Source: Rhizophagus sp. LPA8_4_AMF
Lineage: Eukaryota; Glomeromycota; Glomeromycetes; Glomerales; Glomeraceae
Length of the DNA: 23,618 bases
Assembly: GCA_021464525.1 (NCBI GenBank)
Contig: JADRCO010001006.1
Location: 1-23,618, forward strand
Direction of reading: 5' to 3'
A program made the translations under genes and the position numbers. Position 1 is the stretch's first letter; each line of letters opens with the position of its first letter. The notes below the pieces were generated by a model. That model was given only the letters and a program-made list of their open reading frames with translations, had not been told where the DNA came from and made no database searches. Shown piece by piece: positions 8,986 to 17,452 of this stretch.

Positions 8986-10615
8986 TCGAACACATGAAAA
9001 GTGGCAACAGAGACTTGAAAAAATTCATAAATCAAAGGTTGGAAAAATGCGAGATACTATTGTTAATAAATATGGTAATTTTTCAATTATTATATATACT
9101 TTTTAGGCTAACATAATAATTTATTGTTTAGGCATTATAAAGCGTAGCATTCTATTTAACCTGTCTACAACCCGTTTTCCTGATTCATTTCCAATAGATA
9201 TTGTGCATGTATTCTATGAATATGTTGCCAAATATATGCTTGATCATTGGATGGGTACTTTTTATACAAACCAAACATTATAAAAACAAGTTTGGACGAA
9301 TATTGGAAAGAAAATGGATCAGATTCGTAAAACTATACCAACAAGCATTAGGAAGTTAGAAAGATCTCCACGTAATATAATGGTACATCATCGTGGATAC
9401 AAAGCTGAAGAGTGGGCAGGATGGATAACAATGTATTCATTACCATTACTTAAAGGTTATTTGCCAACAAAATATTATAAAGGATGGAGTTTCTTCGTGC
9501 AGGCTGTACAGTTATGTCAGAAAAAAGTAATTACAATGAATGAATTAAATAATATTAATACATTATTGTAAAAATTTTATGTTCATATATGAACGGTAAA
9601 TATTCTGAAATAAATATTATTGTTTATAATTTTGTGTTATTATTATAATATTAATAAATATTAATAATTAATTATAGTGAATACTACAAATTTTCTGCTA
9701 ACCGCCTTAGTGCTATGGAAATATGTATACATTTTATACTTCATGTAGTTGCAAGTACTAAAAGAAATGGGCGTGCTGTACTACTTGGCTGTTCCCAATT
9801 GAACTTGTTTTTATCACTTACCAGATTAAGATTACACCCTACAAAAATATTGCAAATAATGTTTATATTAGAGAACTTTTTAATTATTTGCAATTCTATA
9901 AATTAGCTTATCAAAAATTATTTCCAGAGAAAACTATTAAAGCATACCATGGATTAGTATTTACACAATTACACCTGACAACACGAGGAAGAGTTTTACT
10001 CGCCTAAGCGGCAATACACACTTAATGGAGTGAAATCAAAAAAATTAAAGAATATTATTTAACATACTATGATGTAAGAACAAGACAGTTACAGCAAGTA
10101 TGTACAGTATAGATAAGCAATTAATAGTATTATCAAATTAACTAATTTATAATTATTTGATTTACAAGAACTAAAATTTAGTCGATTACTTACAAGGATA
10201 CTATATAGGATCAAATTGGATACGACGAAATAAATCTTGGACACATGTTAACTACTCAGTATTGATAATCAATTACTCAAAAATTGTGTTATAAATAATA
10301 ATTAATATTATATTATTTTATTTTTAGGTTTACTTGGAAGTTGACATATATTCAAATAATCAAAAGCATACGTCTGTATTTGAAAAAAATCCTTTTTATG
10401 GTAATATGGAGTATTACCTTGTGTATAAGTTTAATGATGAGGAATATATGCTGGCTTTTATCAATTAGTCTGCACCAGTATCAACAGATTCAACTGGTTT
10501 AAAATATTTACTAAATTTGCAGGTTATAATTTTATAGATGTTATTGCAACTTAACGATGTATTGGATTTATTAAAGTGGATAAAAATATTATATAGTTAA
10601 TAAAGAAGCAAATAA
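8986..10615 (+). pseudogene. Decayed tnp2/DUF4218-type (CACTA-like) transposase gene
   Basis: Fragments in the right order resemble plant and fungal En/Spm-type transposases with a C-terminal DUF4218 domain. They are HEKWQQRLEK, SILFNLSTTRFPDSFPIDIV, RSPRNIMVHHRGYKAEEWAG with W-x-x-x-Y-S-L-P-L-L, YKGWSFFVQAVQLCQK, RLSAMEICIHFILHVVAS, WLFPIE then TPYKNIANN, and far downstream VYLEVDIYS and NFIDVIAT-RCIGFIKV. Two fungal-size introns are still recognisable (9075-9131 and 9596-9677), each joining codons in phase. In-frame stops at 9281 and 9569, a frameshift near 9765 and further stops after 10005 make it dead. The upstream DDE catalytic part is missing, perhaps because the left element interrupts it. 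No terminal inverted repeats are found. It sits between F-box copies A and B. Confidence 0.75.
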
Positions 10616-10834
10616 TACTACTATTATGTAATATAACGCATTTTTTACAATAACATTTTTTTACACAAATTAAACGAATTACACATTTTTAAGACAGTTT
10701 ACTAAATCTAACTTTTTCAATAATGACATAACTATCCTTACTATCGTACAAATTAAGGAATTTTTACACAGAATATACACGAATGTAGACAGAATTAGCA
10801 TGTTTGCTATACAAATCATTTTTATAGAGTAGTT
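10616..10834. other. AT-rich spacer after the transposase relic
   Basis: No frame, repeat or RNA is recognised. It separates the last transposase-like peptide block from the point where the F-box 3' flank begins. Confidence 0.3.
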
Positions 10835-11072
10835 AGTAATTGATGAAATTTTCTGACTATTAATACAAAAATAAATACAACGGTATTTAATGTTTTTATA
10901 GCTTTTATTGATTTAAAAAGTTGCTGATTCAATATTAAACCTGGAAATGCGACAGCAAAATTATCACTTTATATGCCTCAGTCTAGGGATTGGAATCGAT
11001 TCTCCCAAAATCACATTAATCAAAATTGAATCAGAATCAATTAATCAAAAATCACACCAAAAAAATCGAATA

Positions 11073-11420
11073 ATGCTGGCTCAAATTACAAAATTAAAAT
11101 TCATGTGACTTTGGATAAATAGTTTAGCCACCGAGTAAGTGATGATAGGGCCCCTGAATACGGAGATATCACATTAAGATAACCTTGTCTGTACACTTTA
11201 TAATACAATTTCCCAAATTACATATGTGTAACTGTACATTTTTACCATTTTGTTACTAGTAAACTTAATAGATATCACATCAATTATCACGGACGAGGTT
11301 ATCTTAATGTGATATCTCTGTATTCAGGGGCCCTGTGATTATGCACAAAATTTTTATTGCAAATTTTGTGTTACATAAATTTTGATTGTGTTACACAAAT
11401 ATTGTAATTCGGGCCAGCAC
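11073..11420. mobile_element. Mariner-like MITE nested inside the hAT MITE
   Basis: The left end ATGCTGGCTCAAATTACAAA and the right end (complement GTGCTGGCCCGAATTACAAT) form imperfect terminal inverted repeats of about 24 bp. Each is flanked by TA (11071-11072 and 11421-11422). TA duplication with short inverted ends fits Tc1/mariner-type MITEs. It is itself interrupted by the element at 11147. The family call is tentative because only the ends are informative. Confidence 0.55.
11147..11334. mobile_element. Innermost hAT-like MITE (188 bp)
   Basis: Terminal inverted repeats of 46 bp with three mismatches: AGGGCCCCTGAATACRGAGA at both ends, continuing through TATCACATTAAGATAACCT (11147-11192 and 11289-11334). 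The flanks GTGATGAT (11139-11146) and GTGATTAT (11335-11342) match at 7 of 8 positions, fitting an aged 8-bp hAT-type target duplication. The core is AT-rich and non-coding. The near-identity of the long arms suggests this is the youngest of the three nested insertions. Confidence 0.75.
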
Positions 11421-11992
11421 TATAAACTTGGCCTGAGTTACTACCGATCACTTGAGATTCGATTAATCGCAATTAATCGATTCTAGAATCGATTCTCAAA
11501 ATTAGAATCGATTCCAATCCCTACCTCAGTCATTTGGTCTGGTCTGCTTAATTTGTCTCCTTATTCTTCTTGATAAAAAAAGATATTCATTAACTTTATC
11601 TGTTTTAAACTGGTTACTTTCATTAATTATTTGATTACCTATATTATTAAACAAACAGATGTTCACTTGAAACTGATGTATTATTGCGTATTATAGGAGA
11701 TGGTAGCAGGGTCCCATCTTTTTGCTAAAGCTTTAATATTATGATTTGGAATATACTATACCTTAACCAATAATATACAATACTTACAAATCTTAATATA
11801 GATAATGAGTTTTTATATAAAGTTTAATTTACCTAAAGCAGAAATAATTTCACTAAAAATTATGAATTTTAACTAACTTATTGTATAAATTTATTTATAA
11901 ATTTTATTTGATATAAGTAATAACAAAATATATGTATAGTAAATGTGTATCAATACTAATATAATACGTCATTAGAGTATAATGTAAAATTG

Positions 11993-12090
11993 TTAAATAT
12001 TACTATTTATTAAAGGAGAACAGCTAATTAAAATTGAAGATATAATGAATGATAATTCATTTAATTCTTCTCCTTTTTCATCAATATAAT
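11993..12090 (-). pseudogene. Orphaned C-terminal coding end of F-box copy B
   Basis: This is the in-frame continuation of copy B in the ancestral frame (which runs 11993 to about 12120), now cut off by the one-base deletion. It is free of stops up to the ancestral TAA and aligns codon for codon with the end of copy C, including the final SPLINSNI. It belongs to copy B and should be merged with it if the frameshift proves to be a sequencing error. Confidence 0.7.
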
Positions 12091-13341
12091 TTACTTGAAG
12101 ATATTTAAGATTAGGTAACCATAACCTTCCCCATAGTTTTTTTCTTCATCAAATATATCATTCTTATTTTTCTTATTATAAAAAAATATATTTTTTCTAC
12201 ATACACAGTTATTAAACCTTAATTCTTGCAAATTTTGTAAATATTTTATGTAAGGTAAAATAGTATCATTATAATTTATCCGTGCATTATTAAGAATCAG
12301 CGTATTTAATGAATTATGTTGAGATTCTTTTAAAGATTTTAAAATTTCAGTTATACCCATTTCTGGAATATCAAATAATTCAAAATGAGCTAAATTATGT
12401 TGAGATCTTATTAGAGAAGCAAGATAATAAGATTCACCTGATATTTCTGACATTGTTGCATTTCCACAGTAACTGTAAATGGGATAATCAATTCTAATGA
12501 TTAATTTTTGAATATTATGACAAATTTGTGAAAGGGAAGAGAATATTCCATATTTCCTTTCTCTTATAGTGAGTACGAGTTCAGTTAAATTGGCAAAAAA
12601 TTGAGTAATTTCAGGAATTTTTGATTCCTTAATTAATAAATTAAGAATGTAATTATCCCAGTAACTTAAATCATGGTTGTAATCGTCGTTGACATCATCA
12701 ACATCATATTTATCTACTTTAATAAGAAATGAACAAGGATTTTGGTTATTAATCTTATAGAAAATAAATTTTGTATCAAATGAAAGTATTTTTAATTTTG
12801 GTGTATTCATAATAAAGTATTTCATTATACTTTCAAATGTTAAAGGTGAATAATTGTCTTTGTTGAATTTTGAATTGGATTTATTCCATTTATTCCAATC
12901 TTTAATTGCACAATATAATTCATGCAAGTCCAATACAAATAAGAATTCGAAATAATCAAAAGTAATTCCTTCGCTTTTCGCTTTAATAATTCCTTTTTCA
13001 ACGAATATTTTATCATGTTTAATTAATAGATAGGTTATCAATAAGTTAGTAGCTTGATATTGACGTTTCTCATTTGAACAGTGACATTGTTTAGAATTTT
13101 TAAATCGTGAAAAAACTGAAGAATTTATTTTATTACAGGTGTATAAGAAATGAAATGGTTGTCTCCATAATAAATCTACCGTTTCTTTACACCAATCTCG
13201 AGAAACTAATAAGCAAGAATGAAGAGATTTTTTATCATTTTTTAAATGAAGAACAATCGGACGAATTAATTCTGGTGGAAGTGTTTTAGAATATCCAACA
13301 TCATTTTCGTTTTTTTTTTTGAAAAAATTTAAAAGCAGCAT
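12091..13341 (-). CDS. F-box/LRR-like protein, array copy B, 3' frameshifted (416 aa)
   Basis: The N-terminus is nearly identical to copies A, C and D: F-box at residues 21-63 with LPPELI, SCLLVSRDW and DLLWRQPF. Beyond it are the same LRR-like strands and a glycine/cysteine segment (YCGNATMSEISGE). The last authentic motif is KNYGEG, after which the protein ends in YGYLILNIFK. The paralogs read GLWLPNLKYLQ here. Plus-strand ACCATAACC (around 12120) replaces ACCATAAACC, a one-base loss in a short A run. The old frame continues intact past the lesion to a TAA at 11993-11995, encoding LPNLKYLQVNYIDEKGEELN and a hydrophobic tail. Either the lesion is recent or it is an assembly error. If real, the protein loses its last LRR-like strand but keeps the F-box. 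Confidence 0.8.
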   Translation of the reverse strand: MLLLNFFKKKNENDVGYSKTLPPELIRPIVLHLKNDKKSLHSCLLVSRDWCKETVDLLWRQPFHFLYTCNKINSSVFSRFKNSKQCHCSNEKRQYQATNLLITYLLIKHDKIFVEKGIIKAKSEGITFDYFEFLFVLDLHELYCAIKDWNKWNKSNSKFNKDNYSPLTFESIMKYFIMNTPKLKILSFDTKFIFYKINNQNPCSFLIKVDKYDVDDVNDDYNHDLSYWDNYILNLLIKESKIPEITQFFANLTELVLTIRERKYGIFSSLSQICHNIQKLIIRIDYPIYSYCGNATMSEISGESYYLASLIRSQHNLAHFELFDIPEMGITEILKSLKESQHNSLNTLILNNARINYNDTILPYIKYLQNLQELRFNNCVCRKNIFFYNKKNKNDIFDEEKNYGEGYGYLILNIFK

Positions 13342-13620
13342 TATTACGGCTGATAATGAAACGAAATCCGAATAATGACGGAATAAATAACAGATAAGGA
13401 AAATTTTAACGTATCACAACGCCTTAGGCATCTTGTACAGATTAAATGTTTTCGGCCATTTCTAGAGTTACACAAGACTCGTAGCTCCTAAATAGAAAGC
13501 AAGCGTTATAATCACATGATCATCAATTATATTAACGTGTTACATAATTTCGTTGGCGGCGTGACAGACGGACATTGCTTGGTCTTGAGTGTACTTGAAA
13601 GTCCTTCGCTACGTTTCGGA
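13342..13620 (-). promoter_or_regulatory. Conserved upstream region of F-box copy B
   Basis: Contains the same AATAAATAACAGATAAGG block (13382-13399; GATA-type hexamer at 13393-13398) and GTATCACAACGCCTTAGGC shared with copies C and D. Next come TTTCGGCCATT and TAGAGTTACACAA shared with D, and then TTATAATCACATGATCA shared with copy A. The mosaic shows B has the fullest version of the 5' flank. The regulatory role is inferred from conservation and position. There is no gene up to the next 3' flank. Confidence 0.4.
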
Positions 13621-13639
13621 CAATAACAATTTCAGAATA

Positions 13640-14313
13640 TCAATAATACCAAGAAAGAATTTCTACACTATCATATCCCGAAATGCATCTTTATATTCTT
13701 CGACCGAAAATAATAGTAATTGGTGAAATTTTTTCTGACTATTAATACGAAATATATATTAACACAGTGATATTTGCTCTCCTTTTAATATTTTTATAGC
13801 TTTTATTGATTTAAAAAGTTGCCGATTCAATCTTAAACCTGGAAACGCGACGTCAAAATTATCATTTTATATATTTCGGTCTGTGTAATCTTGTCTCTCT
13901 ATTTTTCTTAATAAAAAAAGTTCATTAACTTTATCTGTTTTAAAACTGGTTTCTTTCATTAATTATTTGATTACCTACATAATTAAACAAACGGATGTTC
14001 ACTTGAAACTGATGTCATTATTGCGTATTATAGGAGGGTCCCATCTTTTTGCTAAAGCTTTAATATTATGATTTGGAATATACTATTCCTTAACCAATAA
14101 TATACAAATCTTAATATATATAATGAGTTTTTATTATATAAAGTTTAATTTACCTAAAGCAGAAATAATTTCACTAAAAATTATGAATTTTAACTAACTT
14201 ATTGTATAAATTTATTTATAAATTTTATTTGATATAAGTAATAACAAAATATATGTATAGTAAATGTGTATCAATACTAATATAATACGTCATTAGAGTA
14301 TAATGTAAAATTG
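13640..14313 (-). repeat. Duplicated 3' flank of F-box copy C (uninterrupted)
   Basis: Collinear with the 3' flanks of the other copies and free of any inserted MITE. It serves as the empty-site reference for the insertions in the B, D and last-stub flanks. Its last ~240 bases (about 14070-14313) are almost identical to those of copy B, including TATGTATAGTAAATGTGTAT and ATAATACGTCATTAGAGTAT. B and C are therefore the most recently separated pair, at least in this part. Confidence 0.75.
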
Positions 14314-15663
14314 TTAAATATTACTATTTATTAAAGGAGAACAGCTAATTAAAATTGAAGATAGAGCAAATGATAATTCATTGAATTCTTCTTCTTTTTC
14401 ATCAATATAATCTATTTGAAGATATTTAAGATTAGGTAACCATAAACCTTCCTCATAATTTTTTTTATCATCAAATATATCTTTCTTATATTTCATATTA
14501 TTAAAAAATGTAGGTCTATAACAAATACACTTATTAAACCTTAATTCTTGCAAATTTTGTAAATATTTTATGTAAGATAAAATAATGCTATTATAATTAA
14601 TCCATGCATTATTAAAAATCAAGGTTTTTAATGAATTATGTTGAGATTCTTTTAAAGATTTTAAAATTTTATCTATACCCATTTCTGGAATATCAAATAA
14701 TTCAAAATGAACTAAATTATGTTGAGATCTAATTAGAGAAGCAAGATAATAAGATTCACTTGATATTTCTGCTCGTGTTGCATTTCCACAGTAAACATAA
14801 ATGGGAGAATTAATTCTAATGATTAATTTTTGAATATTATGACAAATTTGTGAAAGGGAAGAGAATATTCCATATTTCCTTTCTCTTATAGTGAGTACGA
14901 GTTCAGTTAAATTGGCAAAAAATTGAGTAATTTCAGGAATTTTTGATTCCTTAATTAATAAGTTAAGAATGCAATTATCCCAATAACTGAAATGGTTGTG
15001 ATCATCATCATCGACATCATCGACATCATATTTATCTACTTTAATTAGAAATGAACAAGGATTTTTGTTATTAATCTCATACAAAATAAATTTTGTATCA
15101 AATGAAAGCATTTTTAACTTTGGTGTATTCATAATAAAGTATCTCATTATACTTCCAAATGTTAGAGGTGAATAATTGTCTTTGTTGAATTTTGAATTGG
15201 ATTTATTCCATTTATTCCAATCTTTAATTGCACAATATAATTCATGCAAGTCCAATACAAATAAAAATTCGAAATAATCAAATGTAATTCTTTCACTTTT
15301 CGCTTTAATAATTCCTTTTTCAACGAATGCTTTATCATGTTTAATTAATAGATAAGTCATCAATAAATTAGTAGCTTGATATTGACGTTTCTCATTTGAA
15401 CAGTGACATTGCCTAGAATTTGTAAATCGTGAAAAAACTGAAGAGTTTGTTTTATTGCAAGTGTATAAGAAATGAAAAGGTTGTTTCCATAATAAATCTA
15501 CCGTTTCTTTACACCAATCTCGAGAAACTAATAAGCAAGAATGAAGAGATTTTTTATCATTTTTTAAATGAAGAACAATCGGACGAATTAATTCTGGTGG
15601 AAGTGTTTTAGAATATCCAACATCATTTTCGTTTTTTTTTTTGAAAAAATTTAAAAGCAGCAT
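14314..15663 (-). CDS. F-box/LRR-like protein, array copy C (449 aa)
   Basis: The longest undamaged copy with the family start, and the best reference for the array. The F-box is at residues 21-63 (LPPELIRPIVLHLKNDKK; SCLLVSRDWCKETVDLLWKQ, with W-K replacing W-R of the sisters). A cysteine pair (QCHCSN) follows near residue 85. LRR-like strands are NTPKLKMLSFDT, NLTELVLTIRE, NIQKLIIRI, HNLVHFELF, NSLKTLIFNN, LQNLQELRFNKC and LPNLKYLQIDY, with an acidic D-E-K-E-E-E-F tail. An aspartate-rich loop (YDVDDVDDDDHNH) lies mid-protein and is encoded by a GAT/GAC run. No introns. Predicted SCF substrate receptor; target unknown. The start is supported by alignment with A and B and a diverging upstream frame. 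Confidence 0.85.
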   Translation of the reverse strand: MLLLNFFKKKNENDVGYSKTLPPELIRPIVLHLKNDKKSLHSCLLVSRDWCKETVDLLWKQPFHFLYTCNKTNSSVFSRFTNSRQCHCSNEKRQYQATNLLMTYLLIKHDKAFVEKGIIKAKSERITFDYFEFLFVLDLHELYCAIKDWNKWNKSNSKFNKDNYSPLTFGSIMRYFIMNTPKLKMLSFDTKFILYEINNKNPCSFLIKVDKYDVDDVDDDDHNHFSYWDNCILNLLIKESKIPEITQFFANLTELVLTIRERKYGIFSSLSQICHNIQKLIIRINSPIYVYCGNATRAEISSESYYLASLIRSQHNLVHFELFDIPEMGIDKILKSLKESQHNSLKTLIFNNAWINYNSIILSYIKYLQNLQELRFNKCICYRPTFFNNMKYKKDIFDDKKNYEEGLWLPNLKYLQIDYIDEKEEEFNELSFALSSILISCSPLINSNI

Positions 15664-15800
15664 TATTACGGCTGATAATGAAACGAAATCCGAATAATGA
15701 CGGAATAAATAACAGATAAGGAAAATTTTAACGTATCACAACGCCTTAGGCGATTGTATAGGATTAACTGTTTCGGGCATTATAGAGTTACACAAAAAGG
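15664..15800 (-). promoter_or_regulatory. Conserved upstream region of F-box copy C
   Basis: Shares AATAAATAACAGATAAGG (GATA-type hexamer at 15715-15720), TTTTAACGTATCACAACGCC and TAGAGTTACACAAAA with copies B and D. Function is inferred only. Confidence 0.4.
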
Positions 15801-16389
15801 ACTAATAGAAAGCACCGATTTCAAAAGTTACAATCTTAGCACCAATTATAAAGACAACTGAACGTTGAAAGCTTTATATATCAATTTTGAGTTTAACAAA
15901 TATTTTATTATATAAATTTTTTTGCTATTTTTTTTTACAAAATATTGTCTTTCTCAATGAACAAAATAATAAGTACATTATCATCTTTATTCGTGATTTG
16001 CTGATTATATATTTTGAAGATTTGATTAAAATTTTTATTCAATAACTACTTAATAGAGACGTTTTATTCACCAGAATTAAATATATTAAGATGAGGATGT
16101 CAATTTTGATCAGTATTAACTATTGAATCTAAAATTAATTTATCTTGATATAATTATTAAATTTTAATTAGCTTCTTCGTGTAATTAACAAAATTCTCAT
16201 TATTTTCTGATATTAATAATAATATTTAAACTGAATTTTTTAAAGTTTCCGGAAAAAAATATATTCTTGAAAATTTAAGTTAATAAACTGAGTGAGTCAC
16301 GAAAATTATAAATGCTTACTATATATATTTCCCAGCATTCTATGGTATTATTTATCTTCAAGATAAGAAAAAATTTACAATAAATTCAC
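15801..16389. repeat. AT-rich spacer, duplicated upstream of the last stub
   Basis: No gene. The sequence from GAAAGCTTTATATATCAATT onward aligns with 19698 onward (GAAAGCTTTAAATATCAATT). Shared landmarks include TTTTGAGTTTAACAAATA, AGCTTCTTCGTGTAATTA and TTATTTTCTGATATTAATA. It is thus part of the array's larger duplicated unit, present 5' of copies C and D but lost or replaced between A, B and C. The copies differ by many small indels. Confidence 0.65.
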
Positions 16390-16476
16390 AAATAACTTTT
16401 TAGAATGTCAATAATACCGAGAAAGAATTTCTCCAATAGCATATAATTGATAAAAATCTCGAATGTATCTTTTATA

Positions 16477-16843
16477 CAGTCAGAACTCGATACACAGTGA
16501 AATTCGATATAATGGAACCATCCCGTTCCAATTAGTAAAATTTGACAAAATCCGTTATATCATATCGAGGGTAAATTAATTATAGATTATGATAATCCGT
16601 TCCAGAATCAAGTTCCGATATATCAAGATTTTATTTATGATCCGTTATATCGAGGTTCCAGTATATCGAATTTCAGTGTATAATGACTATGCGATATAAC
16701 GAATTACACGATAAAGCGGTTTTTTAAGATTTTATCTTTATATACTGTATGAACATATAAAAATCGGTATATCAAACTTATAAATTTTGATATAACGATT
16801 TTTTCCATTGAACCAGAGGGTTCGTTATATCGAGTTCTGACTG
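16477..16843. mobile_element. Tc1/mariner- or pogo-type MITE (367 bp)
   Basis: The ends are CAGTCAGAACTCGATA (16477-16492) and the exact complement TATCGAGTTCTGACTG (16828-16843), each flanked by TA (16475-16476; 16844-16845). Internally the motif CGATATAACGAA/TTCGTTATATCG and its variants recur many times in both orientations, giving a highly structured element. CAGT-type ends and TA duplication fit the Tc1/mariner-pogo group. The copy C flank (13697-13710) and the last-stub flank (20189-20203) carry the same sequence without the insert, TCTTT(T)ATATTC, so the insertion point is confirmed within this window. No coding capacity. Confidence 0.85.
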
Positions 16844-17452
16844 TATTCTCTGACCGAAAATAATAGTAATTGGTGAAATTTTTCTGACTATTAATACAAA
16901 AATATATGTTACCACAGTGATATTTGATCTCCTTTTAATATTTTTTATAGCTTATTGATTTAAAAAGTTGTCGATTCAACTTAATTTGGGAACTTGCTAC
17001 CAAAATTATCACTTTATATACCTCAGTTTAGTCTTGTCTCACTATTTTTCTTAATAAAAAGTTCAACTTTATTAGGTAGGACTAAGCTGGATCTTTCATT
17101 AATTATCTGATTACCTACATCATTATATAACAGATGTCTATTATTGCGTATTATGGTGATAGGGGATAGTAGCAGGGATCCCTAACTGTAAGTTTTAATA
17201 TTATACTTTTGAATATACCTTAACTTAATCAATAATATACAATTCTTAATTCTTATAAACCTTAATATAGATAATGGCCTTCACATAAAGTTAATTTACC
17301 TAAAGATCCAAGGAAAATTATGAATGTTTATAATTTATTACATAAATTTATTTTTATTTATGATATAAATAATAATAAAAAAACAATTATATATGGTAAA
17401 TATGTTATCAATACCAATATAAAATATCATTGGTATGGTTTTAGTAAAATTG

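Larger units (their letters stand above)
10984..11523. mobile_element. hAT-type MITE (540 bp), outermost of three nested elements
   Basis: The perfect 20-bp terminal inverted repeats are TAGGGATTGGAATCGATTCT (10984-11003) and its complement (11504-11523). The flanks carry an exact 8-bp target duplication, CCTCAGTC, at 10976-10983 and 11524-11531. An 8-bp duplication and TAGGG-type ends are hAT hallmarks. Paralogous flanks lack the insert: copy D reads CCTCAGTTTAGTC and copy A CCTTAGTCTAATC at the same place. It has no transposase and so would be moved in trans. Two further elements lie inside it. Confidence 0.85.

Noticed and set aside
12309..12497. 62-codon plus-strand frame inside F-box copy B
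   Set aside because: A shadow of the minus-strand LRR region and not preserved in the other copies.
16477..16843. Considered a CRISPR-like or regulatory array because CGATATAACGAA motifs recur
   Set aside because: Motifs are irregularly spaced, in both orientations, inside an element with inverted ends and TA flanks; a MITE explains them.
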